In this document: positions 17,129 to 26,797 of the stretch, piece after piece | How the letters are laid out: every line of letters begins with the position of its first letter | Numbering within the stretch: position 1 is the stretch's first letter | From: an uncultured Clostridium sp. | Lineage (GTDB): Bacteria > Bacillota > Clostridia > Lachnospirales > Lachnospiraceae | Direction: 5' to 3' | Assembly (NCBI GenBank): GCA_946553025.1 | Contig: CAMNRM010000017.1 | Span: 1-64,000, forward strand | Length of the DNA: 64,000 bases | Translations under genes and position numbers: made by a program | The notes under the pieces: model-generated | What the model was told of the DNA's origin: nothing | What the model saw: the letters and a program-made list of their open reading frames with translations, nothing else | Database searches by the model: none

Positions 17129-18400
17129 TCAAAAATCCAGCGATTCTGCCGCCTCTGAAAGTTCTGGCAAAAGAAGTTTGACCAGGGTTGGATTAACCGT
17201 CCAGAATTGCAGCAGTTCTTTAAGCTTTTCGGCGCTCCTTTCTTTCTGTTTCGGATTCTGCCCCTGATAAACGGCCCGGATTAAGATATTTTTCGGCGTG
17301 TGCTCCATATCGATAAACTCCAGAATCTGCGTCCGGTAGCCCATCTGCTCCAAAACCTCCGCACGCACGCCGTCCGTCAATAGCGCCGCCATCCGCTCTT
17401 TTAACAGACCGTACTGCAAAACAGGTTCCATAATTTTATTCTTCATCTGCCCATTCCACTCGTGCTGGCAGCAGGGGACGGAAAGAATAACCTTTGCCCC
17501 CCAGTTCACAGCTTTCGCCAGGGCATAATCCGTAGCGGTATCGCAGGCATGAAGGGTTACAACCATATCTGCCTTCTTTTCCCCCTCATAGGAAGCAATA
17601 TCACCGCAGCAGAAGGTCAGATGTTCAAACCCGTATTTTCTTCCAAGTTCACTGCAGTGTTTAATCACATCTTCCTTTAAATCCAGACCAATCACCCGGA
17701 TCGGATAGTTTTTCTGTTCCTTCAGATAATAGTACATGGCAAAGGTCAGATAGGATTTCCCGCATCCAAAATCAATAATAACATTCTCCCTGTCCTTAGA
17801 AAGCTGGGGCAGGATATCTTCGATAAATTCCAGGAAACGGTTAATCTGGCGGAATTTATCATATTTTGCCCGGATAACCTTCCCTTCCTTTGTCATTACC
17901 CCCAGATCCAGCAGAAAAGGCACCGGCGTTCCCTCTTCCAGCACATAGTGCTTTACCCGGTTGTGCATAAGTCTTTGTTGTTTCTCCTCACTGCTTCCTG
18001 CTTTTTGCTCGTTTTCCTGCACGGATTCTGCCCCTGCACGGATTTTTACGGCATTTCGTTTTCCTGTTTTTTTCTGTTTTATGGTTATTGTTTTCTTTTT
18101 TCCGACCAGAACCTGTGCCCATTCGCCGTCCGCGGTCAGTTCACACTGACGAAACGAATGATCCAAAAGCCCTGTAAGATAGGCTTTCCCTTCTTCCCTG
18201 GTCAGATTTTGATGAAATACCTGTTTCCCCCGAAATTCCTCTGCCTGAAATAAAACTTCCCCACGCAAAAAAACCGGACGGCATCTCACCTTCTGTATCT
18301 GCTCCCGATCCGTCGGATTCCCAAAGGAAATCCTTTCCAGACCATCGTGCAGAAAACGGTCAAATAACGCTTCCAGTTTTATTTTATCCTGATTATCCAT
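17129..18400 (-). CDS. SAM-dependent methyltransferase (Methyltransf_32-like)
   Basis: A 423-aa protein. The first 160 residues are poorly conserved in appearance. The central class I methyltransferase fold has the SAM-binding loop VIIDFGCGKSYLTF, the second strand VIGLDLKED, and a strongly marked VTLHACDTATDYAL followed by ILSVPCCQHEWN. That last pattern is shared with eukaryotic METTL25/RRNAD1-like proteins and their bacterial relatives, which are thought to act on RNA. Substrate here is unknown. AGGAGA precedes the ATG. Confidence 0.82.
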   Translation of the reverse strand: MDNQDKIKLEALFDRFLHDGLERISFGNPTDREQIQKVRCRPVFLRGEVLFQAEEFRGKQVFHQNLTREEGKAYLTGLLDHSFRQCELTADGEWAQVLVGKKKTITIKQKKTGKRNAVKIRAGAESVQENEQKAGSSEEKQQRLMHNRVKHYVLEEGTPVPFLLDLGVMTKEGKVIRAKYDKFRQINRFLEFIEDILPQLSKDRENVIIDFGCGKSYLTFAMYYYLKEQKNYPIRVIGLDLKEDVIKHCSELGRKYGFEHLTFCCGDIASYEGEKKADMVVTLHACDTATDYALAKAVNWGAKVILSVPCCQHEWNGQMKNKIMEPVLQYGLLKERMAALLTDGVRAEVLEQMGYRTQILEFIDMEHTPKNILIRAVYQGQNPKQKERSAEKLKELLQFWTVNPTLVKLLLPELSEAAESLDF

Positions 18401-18450
18401 AAGCTTTGTTCTCTCCTGCTCTCCCTGCCCGGCACAAAATTACACGACTT

Positions 18451-19080
18451 CTACACCCAGGCGCTGCGCAGAAGCTGGGGATAAGCCTGCAGATGGGCAT
18501 AATCATTAAACCTCTCCAGCGTAAATTCCTGGGTTCCCGGGCGGCTGAGAAGTTCGGTAATACTGCAGTTTTCCAGATCCTTTCCTAAAAGCCGCCATTT
18601 TGCCAGATCCATGTTCATATAATAGGCAACCATACTGCGGATCACCCCGCCGTGTGTAACAATCGCCACCCGCTCGTAACCCGTTTCCATAATTTCCCGG
18701 AAAACCGGAATCACCCGCCGCACGACGTCGCCTGCACATTCTCCTCCCGGATAGGCAAGGTCATATTCCATCTTCTCCATATCTTCCTGAACATCCGAAA
18801 AGCGCAGGGCAATCTCCTGCTCACTCAATCCTTCCATCTCGCCAAAAGAAATTTCCCGAAGTTCCGGATACAGGTAATGATTTACCCGCCAGTAATAATT
18901 TGCCGCCTGGGCTGTCTGGATGGCCCGCCTGGTTTCGCTGGAATAAACTACCTGAATTCCAGCCCCGGCCAGGCGCTGCCCCAAAAGAGAAGCCTGGCTG
19001 TAGCCTGCCTCGCTTAAATCCACGTCCAGGTTGCAGAGCTTGCTGGACTGCCGTCCGTGTCGAATTAAATATAATCTCAT
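18451..19080 (-). CDS. Histidine phosphatase family protein
   Basis: A 209-aa member of the phosphoglycerate mutase-like histidine phosphatases. The N-terminal LYLIRHGRQ holds the phosphorylated histidine; YSSETRRAIQTA, a Glu in GEMEGLSEQE and the C-terminal VTHGGVIR complete the active site. The start at 19080 is favoured by AAGGAG just upstream and avoids overlapping the next gene. It is in the same minus-strand group as the UPF0210 and ACT genes. Substrate is unknown. Confidence 0.9.
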   Translation of the reverse strand: MRLYLIRHGRQSSKLCNLDVDLSEAGYSQASLLGQRLAGAGIQVVYSSETRRAIQTAQAANYYWRVNHYLYPELREISFGEMEGLSEQEIALRFSDVQEDMEKMEYDLAYPGGECAGDVVRRVIPVFREIMETGYERVAIVTHGGVIRSMVAYYMNMDLAKWRLLGKDLENCSITELLSRPGTQEFTLERFNDYAHLQAYPQLLRSAWV

Positions 19081-19093
19081 CCTTCGGCACTCC

Positions 19094-20458
19094 TTAATTC
19101 TTAAAGCTGTGAATCGGCGCTGGAATCCGCCCTCCCCGGGTAACAAACCTTTCACAGGAAAACGAATTTATCGGCATAATCGGCGCATAGCCTAAAAGCC
19201 CGCCGAATTCCACGACTTCTCCGACCCCTTTGCCGATAACCGGAATAATCCGAACCGCCGTCGTCTTCTGGTTAATCATGCCGATGGCTGCCTCGTCCGC
19301 GATAATCCCGGCAATGGTCGTTTCCTTGGTATCCCCGGGAACGGCAATCATGTCCAGGCCCACCGAACATACACAGGTCATGGCTTCTAGCTTTTCTAAG
19401 GTAAGCGCCCCGGCATTTACGGCGTCAATCATCCCCTGATCCTCGCTGACCGGGATAAAGGCCCCGCTTAAACCGCCGACATAGGAGGATGCCATAACCC
19501 CGCCCTTTTTCACCTGATCATTTAACAGGGCAAGCGCTGCCGTCGTTCCCGGTGCCCCCACCCGCTCCAGACCGATTTCCTGCAGGATCTCAGCCACACT
19601 GTCGCCCACGGCCGGCGTAGGCGCAAGAGATAAGTCAATAATGCCAAAAGGAATATTCAGCCGCCGCGAAGCTTCCTGCGCCACAAGCTGCCCCACGCGG
19701 GTAATCTTAAAGGCCGTCTTCTTAATGGTTTCGCACAATACTTCAAAGTTTTCCCCGCGCACCTTTTCCAAGGCAACCTTTACCACGCCCGGGCCGCTGA
19801 CACCGACATTGATCACCGCGTCGGCCTCGGTCACGCCGTGGAATGCCCCGGCCATAAAAGGGTTATCGTCCGGTGCATTGCAGAACACCACCAGTTTGGC
19901 GCAGCCTAAAGAATCATCGTCCTTTGTCGCCTCGGCCGTCTGCTTTACCACCCGACCCATCAGATTTACGGCGTCCATATTTAAGCCGGTTTTTGTCGAA
20001 CCGACATTGACCGAACTGCAGACCCTCTCGGTATTTGCCATCGCTTCAGGTATGGATAAAATCAGATTTTTCTCCGCCTCGGTCATTCCCTTGCTGACCA
20101 GAGCGGAATAACCGCCGATAAAGTTCACGCCCACTTCCTTGGCTGCCCGGTCCAAAACCCCGGCAATCTGTGCAAAATCTTCGGGACTGTGACATGCCGC
20201 AGCCCCGACAAGCGCTATCGGCGTCACCGAAATCCGCTTATTGACAATGGGAATCCCAAAGTCATTCTCTATCGCCTTTCCCGTAGCTACCAAATCCCTG
20301 GCCACGGAAGTAATTTTTTCATAAATGTTTTTCTTTAAGCTTTCCAAATCTGAACTTATGCAGCTTAACAGGCTGATTCCCAGGGTAATCGTGCGCACAT
20401 CCAGGTTTTCATGCTCGATCATGTTGTTGGTTTCATTCACTTCATAGATATTAATCAT
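19094..20458 (-). CDS. UPF0210 / DUF711 (PFL-like) protein
   Basis: A 454-aa protein of the UPF0210 (DUF711) family, whose structures resemble the pyruvate formate-lyase barrel although no glycyl radical motif is present. Typical segments are [14 protein letters not shown] near the start and [17 protein letters not shown]-like patterns (here [18 protein letters not shown]). Biochemical role is unknown. It is encoded directly after an ACT-domain gene (UPF0237), a pairing conserved widely in Firmicutes, which suggests amino-acid-responsive control. Confidence 0.93.
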   Translation of the reverse strand: MINIYEVNETNNMIEHENLDVRTITLGISLLSCISSDLESLKKNIYEKITSVARDLVATGKAIENDFGIPIVNKRISVTPIALVGAAACHSPEDFAQIAGVLDRAAKEVGVNFIGGYSALVSKGMTEAEKNLILSIPEAMANTERVCSSVNVGSTKTGLNMDAVNLMGRVVKQTAEATKDDDSLGCAKLVVFCNAPDDNPFMAGAFHGVTEADAVINVGVSGPGVVKVALEKVRGENFEVLCETIKKTAFKITRVGQLVAQEASRRLNIPFGIIDLSLAPTPAVGDSVAEILQEIGLERVGAPGTTAALALLNDQVKKGGVMASSYVGGLSGAFIPVSEDQGMIDAVNAGALTLEKLEAMTCVCSVGLDMIAVPGDTKETTIAGIIADEAAIGMINQKTTAVRIIPVIGKGVGEVVEFGGLLGYAPIMPINSFSCERFVTRGGRIPAPIHSFKN

Positions 20459-20500
20459 ATTCGCCCTGCCTTCTTTTCGACCTTTTCGTTACCGCCATCC

Positions 20501-20773
20501 TTATATACGATGCATACTGGTAAAAATCTCTTCTCTCTGGCACTTGATCATTACCCCGATTTCTTCACCAATCTTACCCAAATCTCTGGATAACTCCTCA
20601 AATGGCCGGGCAGAATTCGTCATATCCACAATCATCATCATATTAAAATAATCCTGTACAATCGTCTGGGAAATATCCAGGATATTCACATGCTTGTCCG
20701 CGAGATATGTACAAACCCGGGCAATAATCCCCACGGTGTCCTTGCCTACCACCGTAATAATCAATTTATTCAT
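20501..20773 (-). CDS. ACT domain protein, UPF0237
   Basis: A 90-aa protein made of a single ACT domain; the start NKLIITVVGKDTVGIIARV is typical. ACT domains bind amino acids or similar small ligands. It lies 42 bases upstream of the UPF0210 gene and is probably its partner. AAGGAGATT precedes the ATG. Confidence 0.94.
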   Translation of the reverse strand: MNKLIITVVGKDTVGIIARVCTYLADKHVNILDISQTIVQDYFNMMMIVDMTNSARPFEELSRDLGKIGEEIGVMIKCQREEIFTSMHRI

Positions 20774-20874
20774 AAAAATCTCCTTCTTCCTGCTCTTTTT
20801 GTTTTATTCCAACAGTAAAATTATTTCATTCAAACGGGAAATAACGTTCCAATGAACTTCGTTTCTTTACGGTT

Positions 20875-21672
20875 TTACACCGTCACAATTTCGGAGAGCG
20901 AATCCCTGCCGGCTACAGCGATGGAAAAATCCTTCGCCTGGTAAGCGGTTTCGCCCTGGGTAATCTCCAAGCACACCGTTTCGTAAGCCAGCTCTGCAAA
21001 ATTATTCTTCTCACTCAGATGGCCCAGCAGAATCTTCTTTAAATGATCATGGAGGATGCAGTTTAAAAGTCTTCCGCAGTTTTCATTGGACAGATGACCG
21101 TGATCGCCTAAAATCCTCTGTTTCAGCCGGTAAGGATAGGGTCCTGTTTCCAGCATACGCACATCGTGATTCGCCTCTAAAAGCAGGGCATCCAGCCCCT
21201 GAAGATGATCGATAACATACTGATCATAATGTCCCAAATCCGTCGCCACAGCAACCGACTTTTTCCCGTGCTGCACCCGGTAAGCCACAGGGTTAGCCGC
21301 ATCGTGGTCGATGCGAAACGGACGGATCTGCAGATCGCCAAAGCAAAAATCCACATCCGGAAGAATGGGCCGCAGAAGTTCCTTCGGATACTCCCCTAGA
21401 GAAGCCTTGCCTGCGATCTCTTCCAGTGTTTCCTTCGTTCCGTAAATGGGAATCGGATACTTCCTTGCCAAAATTCCCAGTCCCTGGATATGGTCTGCAT
21501 GTTCATGGGTGATAAACACGCCGTCCAGTTCGCTTCCCTTAACGCCGATTTCATTTAATCCCTTTTCAATTCGCTTATTGCTGATTCCCGCATCAATTAA
21601 AATATGGGTATTATCCGAACCGATATAAATACAATTCCCGCTGCTGCCGCTTGCGATACTGACAAATCTCAT
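20875..21672 (-). CDS. MBL-fold metallohydrolase, YycJ/WalJ type
   Basis: A 265-aa metallo-beta-lactamase-fold protein. The start at 21672 gives the conserved N-terminus MRFVSIASGSSGNCIYI. Metal ligands are visible in THEHADHIQG and in the later HDAANP and GHLSNENC segments. Members such as YycJ are predicted exonucleases or cell-wall/DNA-repair related enzymes, usually encoded with the WalRK system, which is not present here. Function is therefore only broadly assigned. Confidence 0.88.
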   Translation of the reverse strand: MRFVSIASGSSGNCIYIGSDNTHILIDAGISNKRIEKGLNEIGVKGSELDGVFITHEHADHIQGLGILARKYPIPIYGTKETLEEIAGKASLGEYPKELLRPILPDVDFCFGDLQIRPFRIDHDAANPVAYRVQHGKKSVAVATDLGHYDQYVIDHLQGLDALLLEANHDVRMLETGPYPYRLKQRILGDHGHLSNENCGRLLNCILHDHLKKILLGHLSEKNNFAELAYETVCLEITQGETAYQAKDFSIAVAGRDSLSEIVTV

Positions 21673-21841
21673 AACAATGCCTGTTCCTTCTCTGTTTCCG
21701 TTTCTGTTCACCTGTGTACGGATTTATATAAACAATAACCCGCTTCCTCTGCTAACAGGTTTTTCGCCCACCATTGTAATATAAAATCGGAAAGGATTCA
21801 ATAGAAAAATTACTTTTCCTTTGCTTTTTCCTTCGCTTTCC

Positions 21842-22459
21842 CTAAAAAACACCGGCATTTCGCTCTGCCTGGGCCGCCTGATAGACCGCACTTGCTTCCC
21901 TCTCCGTTTTTTCCCAGTTTCCGTCATTGACAATTACCCTGTGACTGAGCCGGCGAAACTCTTCATCCGTCCGCTGGTTTGCAAGAATCGACCTGCATTT
22001 TTCCCTGCTGTAGCCCCTGCTTTCCATCAGACGCTCTATCCGAATCTCCTCCGGCGTATAGACATACCAGATCTCATCTAAAAAAGTAAGAGAGGCTTCA
22101 TCAAAAAGCGCCGACTCCACAACCATAACCTCATACTTCTTTGCTTCTTCGGCAGAAAGAAGTTCCTGCTTCACCGTTTCCCACACCAGAGGATGCGTAA
22201 TCTTATCAATCGTCTTTTTTGCCTGTTCATCCTGAAAGATCAGCCGGGCAAGCGCCGGGCGGTCAATCCTTCCCTCCCGGTCCAAAAAGGATGTTCCCAG
22301 CTCCTTAGTCACACGGATATAGGCTTTTTCCCCGGGTTCCATCAACTGGTGCGCCACCTCATCCGTGCGGATAATCCCGGCTCCCCACGTCTTTTCCATC
22401 CAGGAAAGAATCCTGCTTTTTCCTGCCCCGACACCGCCGGTCAGTCCTGCCTTTAACAT
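21842..22459 (-). CDS. coaE: Dephospho-CoA kinase
   Basis: A 205-aa enzyme phosphorylating the 3'-hydroxyl of dephospho-CoA, the final step of CoA synthesis. The P-loop GLTGGVGAGKS is at the N-terminus, followed by IRTDEVAHQL, the family Asp, and VVESALFDE. The start at 22459 has an AGAGGGG site; the frame stays open upstream but would overlap the mpg gene. It lies between polA-mpg and yycJ, and polA-coaE is a common pairing in Gram-positives. Confidence 0.95.
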   Translation of the reverse strand: MLKAGLTGGVGAGKSRILSWMEKTWGAGIIRTDEVAHQLMEPGEKAYIRVTKELGTSFLDREGRIDRPALARLIFQDEQAKKTIDKITHPLVWETVKQELLSAEEAKKYEVMVVESALFDEASLTFLDEIWYVYTPEEIRIERLMESRGYSREKCRSILANQRTDEEFRRLSHRVIVNDGNWEKTEREASAVYQAAQAERNAGVF

Positions 22460-22497
22460 CCTTTTCACCCCTCTGTGCCCGTTTATGCTGCGGCCTG

Positions 22498-23010
22498 TCA
22501 CTCGCGGCAAGCCTTAAACCTCCACAGCCTTTCCTGATCTTCTCTGCTGGCATAGCCAATCCCCACGCGGGTATCCGTCACGATCTTTACCGGCGTCCCG
22601 TCATCCTCCACCCATAACTCGGTCTGTTTAAAAACCGAAGTATTGTTGAAATGTCCGTCCACCGCCAGTTTTTTAGTCAGCTTTCCCGGCCCGTCGGCTT
22701 CCTCACAGGCCCGGATCAAAACGGCCTGCGGCTGCTCCTTCTCCCCGGTAACAAAATTTAAAAGCCAGTGCATTCCATAGCAGAGATAAACATAGATCCG
22801 CCCTGCCTCCTGATAAAGCACTTCCGTCCGCTTCGTCCGTCCCTTATGGGCATGGCAGGCGGTATCGGCTTCCCCGCGATAGGCTTCCGTTTCCGAAATC
22901 CGCAGCCGGATCTGCTGCCCGTCCTTAAACTGCCGAACCAAAACCTTTCCCACCAGCGCCGGGGCAACCTCAAGACAGTCCCTCTGAAAAAACTCTTCCA
23001 CCAAACGCAT
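22498..23010 (-). CDS. mpg: DNA-3-methyladenine glycosylase (AAG/Mpg family)
   Basis: A 170-aa base-excision repair glycosylase removing alkylated purines. The family pattern ETEAYRGEADTACHAHKGRT includes the catalytic Glu/Tyr region, and IYVYLCYGMHWLLNFV the DNA-intercalating neighbourhood. GGAGG five bases upstream supports the start at 23010 rather than an earlier ATG. It lies between polA and coaE on the same strand. Confidence 0.93.
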   Translation of the reverse strand: MRLVEEFFQRDCLEVAPALVGKVLVRQFKDGQQIRLRISETEAYRGEADTACHAHKGRTKRTEVLYQEAGRIYVYLCYGMHWLLNFVTGEKEQPQAVLIRACEEADGPGKLTKKLAVDGHFNNTSVFKQTELWVEDDGTPVKIVTDTRVGIGYASREDQERLWRFKACRE

Positions 23011-23073
23011 TCTATCCTCCATTCTGCAGACGATTAAACATACAATCTGACATGCCTTTATTCTGTGCACGCT

Positions 23074-23361
23074 TCACCGTACATCCTGCCCGTAATGTTT
23101 TTCATATTCCTCATTCAGCCATGCAATTCCTGCCTGAATTCCTTCCTCGTCAAAAGAGGTATCCACAGACTGCTTTAATTCCTCTGCTGTAGCTTCAAAC
23201 CCGTAGGGCTCCGGCCAGTGAAACACCCGAAGGACGGTTTTTTCTTCCTCTCCCTCCACCACCTGAGCCTTGGTCATCTTAAACCGCATACCCAGGTAGC
23301 TTCCGGTAAAGCTTTCTTTTTTTAAATAATTCACCGGCATAAATCCGCTTCGTTCCAGCAT
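23074..23361 (-). CDS. Small conserved-looking protein of unknown function
   Basis: A 95-aa soluble acidic protein. The start may be at 23361 or the ATG at 23340; neither has a strong ribosome binding site. No motif was recognised. It lies between polA and mpg with short spacing on the same strand and has the codon bias of its neighbours, so it is probably real and co-transcribed. Confidence 0.65.
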   Translation of the reverse strand: MLERSGFMPVNYLKKESFTGSYLGMRFKMTKAQVVEGEEEKTVLRVFHWPEPYGFEATAEELKQSVDTSFDEEGIQAGIAWLNEEYEKHYGQDVR

Positions 23362-23469
23362 ATCCTAATCCAACCTTATCCGCCGTTACTGTTTCTGTGC
23401 GTTTACAGAAATGATCCGACCACTTTGCTCTATAAACATCGATATCCATACACAGTCTTTTTACGGCAT

Positions 23470-26223
23470 TTATTTTGCAGCAAACCAGGAATCCCCTTCC
23501 TGTGCTTCCACCTCCAGCGCCACCTTTAGCTGCGAGGCATGTTTCATCTTATCCTCTAAAATCTTTTTTACTTCCTCTGCCTCTTCCTTCCACGCTTCAA
23601 TCAGCAGTTCGTCATGCACCTGCAGGACGATGCGGGAGCGCAGTTTTTTCCTTCGCAGTTCCTGATCTACACCAATCATGGCAATTTTCATAATATCCGC
23701 CGCCGTTCCCTGGATGGGTGAATTCATTGCCACCCGCTCGCCAAAGGAACGCTGCTTAAAGTTATCCGATTTCATCTCCGGCACAGGGCGGCGTCTTCCA
23801 TAGAGTGTGGTTACATAGCCCAGTTCCTTCCCTTCCCTTACCAGCCGTTCCAGATACTCCTTCACGCCCGGATAGGTTTCAAAATACTTGTCAATATATT
23901 CCTGGGCCTCCTTTTTCGAGATACTTAAGCCCTCACCCAGACCAAAAGCACTGATTCCATAGACGATACCGAAATTGACGGCCTTGGCATTTCTTCGCTG
24001 TAAGGAAGTGACCTCCTGCAGCGGAACATGGAATACCTCCGAAGCCGTTATGGCATGAATATCCTGGGCCGAACCGTAAGCCTTAATTAAACGTTCATCT
24101 TCGGACAGGGAAGCTAAAATCCGCAGTTCAATCTGGGAATAATCCGCGTCAATAAATACAAAACCCTCCTCCGGCACAAATACCTTGCGGATCTCCCGGC
24201 CAAGTTCCATACGCACCGGGATATTCTGAAGGTTTGGTTCGGTGCTGCTGATCCGTCCGGTCGCCGTAATCGTCTGGTTAAACTTTCCGTGAATCCGTTC
24301 ATCCGGCCCGATAAATGCAGACAAGCCCTCGGCATAGGTGGAGTTTAATTTCGTCAATTGGCGGTAATCCAGGATTTTCTGCACAACCGGAACATCCACA
24401 GCCAGCTTTTCCAAAACATCCGCCGCTGTCGAATAGCCGGTTTTGGTTTTCTTTCCGCCCTGAAGCTGCATCTTCTCAAAAAGCACCTCGCCAAGCTGTT
24501 TAGGTGAATTGATATTAAATACCTGACCGCATTCCTCGTGAATCTGTTTTTCAAGTGCCGAAATCTGCACCTTTAATTTATCCCCGTACTCTTTTAAAAC
24601 CTCGCGCTTAACCTTAACCCCTGCCTGTTCCATATGGAAAAGACTGTAAATCAGAGGCATCTCAATATCCAGGAAAAGATCCCACATTCCTGTTTTTTTC
24701 AGCTTTTCTTCCAGCACCGGAGCAGCAAGAGAAGCCACGCACGCCTGGTAGCAGGCGCATTGTTCAGCCTTTTCATCGCCTTCCAAAAGTCCCGTACCCA
24801 CAGAAAGCTTTCCCAGAAGATCCTTTTGCGCAGGCAGGCTGATTCCCAGATAATCTCCGGACAGATCCTGATACTGGTAGCTGTCCTTTAAGGGGTTTAA
24901 AAGATAAGCGGCTACACCGGCGTCAAATACCGCAGCGCCATAGTCAAAATCCGTAAACGGCAGGCTCTCTTTTAATTCCGGCACCCACACGCGGCCTGGC
25001 TGTGCCTGGTGAACAATCCGGCAAAAACTCTCCTGCAGCCATTCTCCGGAAATTTCCTTACTGGCCTTTATACACACGGATTCTTCCTTTCCTAAGGAAA
25101 TGGCCAGCCCGGTTACGGTAAGCCCCCTCGTTTCCTCTTCATCCTTCTGCCCCAATCCCAGTTCATTTCCGTCACCAAAGGAAAAGGAAATCTGCTCTTC
25201 CTCCACCTTTTTCTGTGCAGCAAAAATCTGCATCCCGACAAAGGAACGACTCTCCTTATCCGCAGCCAGGACAGAGGCACGTTTCACCCAGTTTTCAGCA
25301 GTTTTCTTTTTATCCGTCACCGTAAAATGTTCCTCCAGGCGGATGTTTTCGGACGCCTCTGCCGCAAAGCGGTTTAAGAAGGATTTAAAATCCAGATCCT
25401 TAATGATCTGAAAAGCTTCCTGGGTATAAAGATTTCCCAGTTTTGCATCCTGAAGGGAAAAACTAATCCCGCAGCTGGTGCAAATCGTTACCAGCTTCCT
25501 GCAAAACTGTGCTGTATCATAGTGTTCTCCCAAAGCCTTTTTTGCACGGGGCGGTTTAATCTCTTCCAGGTGGGCATAGGCATTCTCAATGCTGTGATAG
25601 GCGGCAATAATCGCCGTCGCCGTCTTCTGGCCGATGGAGGGCACTCCGGGGATATTGTCCGAGGAATCCCCCATCAATGCCTTTACCTCGATAAATTCTT
25701 CCGGGGTAACGCCGTACTCCTGCTTAACATCTTCCGGATAATAATTAAAAATCTCCGTCACCCCTTTGCTGGTTTTGGGAATGCGGATTTTAATTTTCTT
25801 ATCGGCAAGCTGCAATAAATCCCGATCTCCGGAAATAACCACCACATCTTCTCCCTTTTCCTGGGTTTGCTTGGCCACGGTTCCTAAGATATCATCGGCC
25901 TCAAAGCCTGCCATCGTTAAAATCGGGATTTCCATGGAAGTTAAAACCTTCTTAATTAAATCCACCTGCTCAAAAAGTTCCGGCGGCATAGGATTTCGAT
26001 TGGCCTTATACTCCTTATACATCTGATGGCGGAAGGTTGGTTCCCCCAGATCAAAGGCTATGGCAAGGTAATCCGGTTTTTCTTCATCCAAAAGCCTGAA
26101 CATAATATTTAAAAAGCCAAAGACTGCATTGGTGTGCAGTCCTTCTGCATTGGTTAAGTCCGGCACCCCGTAATAGGCGCGGTGCAGGATACTGTGTCCG
26201 TCAATTAACATTAATTTTCCCAT
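23470..26223 (-). CDS. polA: DNA polymerase I
   Basis: A 917-aa repair and Okazaki-fragment polymerase. The N-terminal 5'-nuclease domain starts LMLIDGHSILHRAYYG and has GFEADDILGT and GDSSDNIPGV. The middle 3'-exonuclease-like domain lacks the DEDD acidic residues, as in many Firmicutes, so proofreading is probably absent. The polymerase domain shows motif A DYSQIELRILA, the O-helix RRNAKAVNFGIVYG and motif C VHDELLIE. The start at 26223 follows GGAGAA. The zf-HC2 gene is 42 bases upstream. Confidence 0.97.
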   Translation of the reverse strand: MGKLMLIDGHSILHRAYYGVPDLTNAEGLHTNAVFGFLNIMFRLLDEEKPDYLAIAFDLGEPTFRHQMYKEYKANRNPMPPELFEQVDLIKKVLTSMEIPILTMAGFEADDILGTVAKQTQEKGEDVVVISGDRDLLQLADKKIKIRIPKTSKGVTEIFNYYPEDVKQEYGVTPEEFIEVKALMGDSSDNIPGVPSIGQKTATAIIAAYHSIENAYAHLEEIKPPRAKKALGEHYDTAQFCRKLVTICTSCGISFSLQDAKLGNLYTQEAFQIIKDLDFKSFLNRFAAEASENIRLEEHFTVTDKKKTAENWVKRASVLAADKESRSFVGMQIFAAQKKVEEEQISFSFGDGNELGLGQKDEEETRGLTVTGLAISLGKEESVCIKASKEISGEWLQESFCRIVHQAQPGRVWVPELKESLPFTDFDYGAAVFDAGVAAYLLNPLKDSYQYQDLSGDYLGISLPAQKDLLGKLSVGTGLLEGDEKAEQCACYQACVASLAAPVLEEKLKKTGMWDLFLDIEMPLIYSLFHMEQAGVKVKREVLKEYGDKLKVQISALEKQIHEECGQVFNINSPKQLGEVLFEKMQLQGGKKTKTGYSTAADVLEKLAVDVPVVQKILDYRQLTKLNSTYAEGLSAFIGPDERIHGKFNQTITATGRISSTEPNLQNIPVRMELGREIRKVFVPEEGFVFIDADYSQIELRILASLSEDERLIKAYGSAQDIHAITASEVFHVPLQEVTSLQRRNAKAVNFGIVYGISAFGLGEGLSISKKEAQEYIDKYFETYPGVKEYLERLVREGKELGYVTTLYGRRRPVPEMKSDNFKQRSFGERVAMNSPIQGTAADIMKIAMIGVDQELRRKKLRSRIVLQVHDELLIEAWKEEAEEVKKILEDKMKHASQLKVALEVEAQEGDSWFAAK

Positions 26224-26265
26224 AGTGTTCTCCATTCTGCTACATGTTTTCCAGCACAAACCATA

Positions 26266-26601
26266 CTATCCCAGCCATATCCGAAGCTGAAGAAGAAACG
26301 TCGATAAAAGTCCCATCCCTGCCAGCGTATTTACCGCATAACAGGCAATTTTTATCGTCCGCACAAAATGAACTCTGCGGTAAGACAGATCCAGTGCTTC
26401 CTCCATCTCCTGCTTCATATTAAAACTGCCGCTTCCCTCATCCAGCTGCCTCAGCCCCAGAGAAACCATAAAATAAATTTCCAGTTCCTCCTGACATGCC
26501 GGGCAGGTTTCCACATGCTCCAAAAACTCCTCCAGTTCCCTGTCGGTAAGTTCATCCTGGATGTAGGGCATTACCAGCCTCTGTGCTTCCTGGCAATTCA
26601 T
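26266..26601 (-). CDS. Zinc-finger (zf-HC2) single-pass membrane protein, anti-sigma-like
   Basis: A 111-aa protein with the HC2 zinc-binding pattern: Cys3 in MNCQEAQ and HVETCPACQEE near 29-38, preceded by a DELTDRELEEFLEH helix. A hydrophobic segment lies at about residues 82-106. This layout is typical of anti-sigma factors, but no ECF sigma gene is adjacent, so its partner is unknown. It is just upstream of polA. Confidence 0.82.
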   Translation of the reverse strand: MNCQEAQRLVMPYIQDELTDRELEEFLEHVETCPACQEELEIYFMVSLGLRQLDEGSGSFNMKQEMEEALDLSYRRVHFVRTIKIACYAVNTLAGMGLLSTFLLQLRIWLG

Positions 26602-26659
26602 CCGCCTTCCCCCTTATTCTTCCCTCATTTCGTTATCTGCAGTATGCTGTAGATTTACC

Positions 26660-26685
26660 GTTACTGTGAATCGGTGAACAGTAAC
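26660..26685. repeat. GTTACTGT / ACAGTAAC inverted repeat
   Basis: GTTACTGT (26660-26667), ten bases, then ACAGTAAC (26678-26685), upstream of the zf-HC2 gene. It belongs to the dispersed palindrome family also seen at 6091, 44605, 49352 and 49596. Confidence 0.65.
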
Positions 26686-26728
26686 CTATTTACTCCCTCT
26701 ATCATACACCAAAAAAACAAAACGAACA

Positions 26729-26759
26729 AGAAAAAAGGAATAACCTTATCGATTATTCC
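26729..26759 (-). terminator. Terminator of the chemoreceptor operon
   Basis: Minus-strand stem GGAATAA / TTATTCC (complements of 26753-26759 and 26737-26743) with a nine-base loop, followed by TTTTTTCTTG. It lies 39 bases after the last chemoreceptor gene. Confidence 0.8.
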
Positions 26760-26797
26760 TCGTTTCCTGCGAAATTACGCATTATTTCTCTAAGTCA

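Noticed and set aside
19094-20458. Pyruvate formate-lyase function for the UPF0210 protein
   Set aside because: There is no RVxGY glycyl radical motif or active-site cysteine pair; only the family name recalls PFL.
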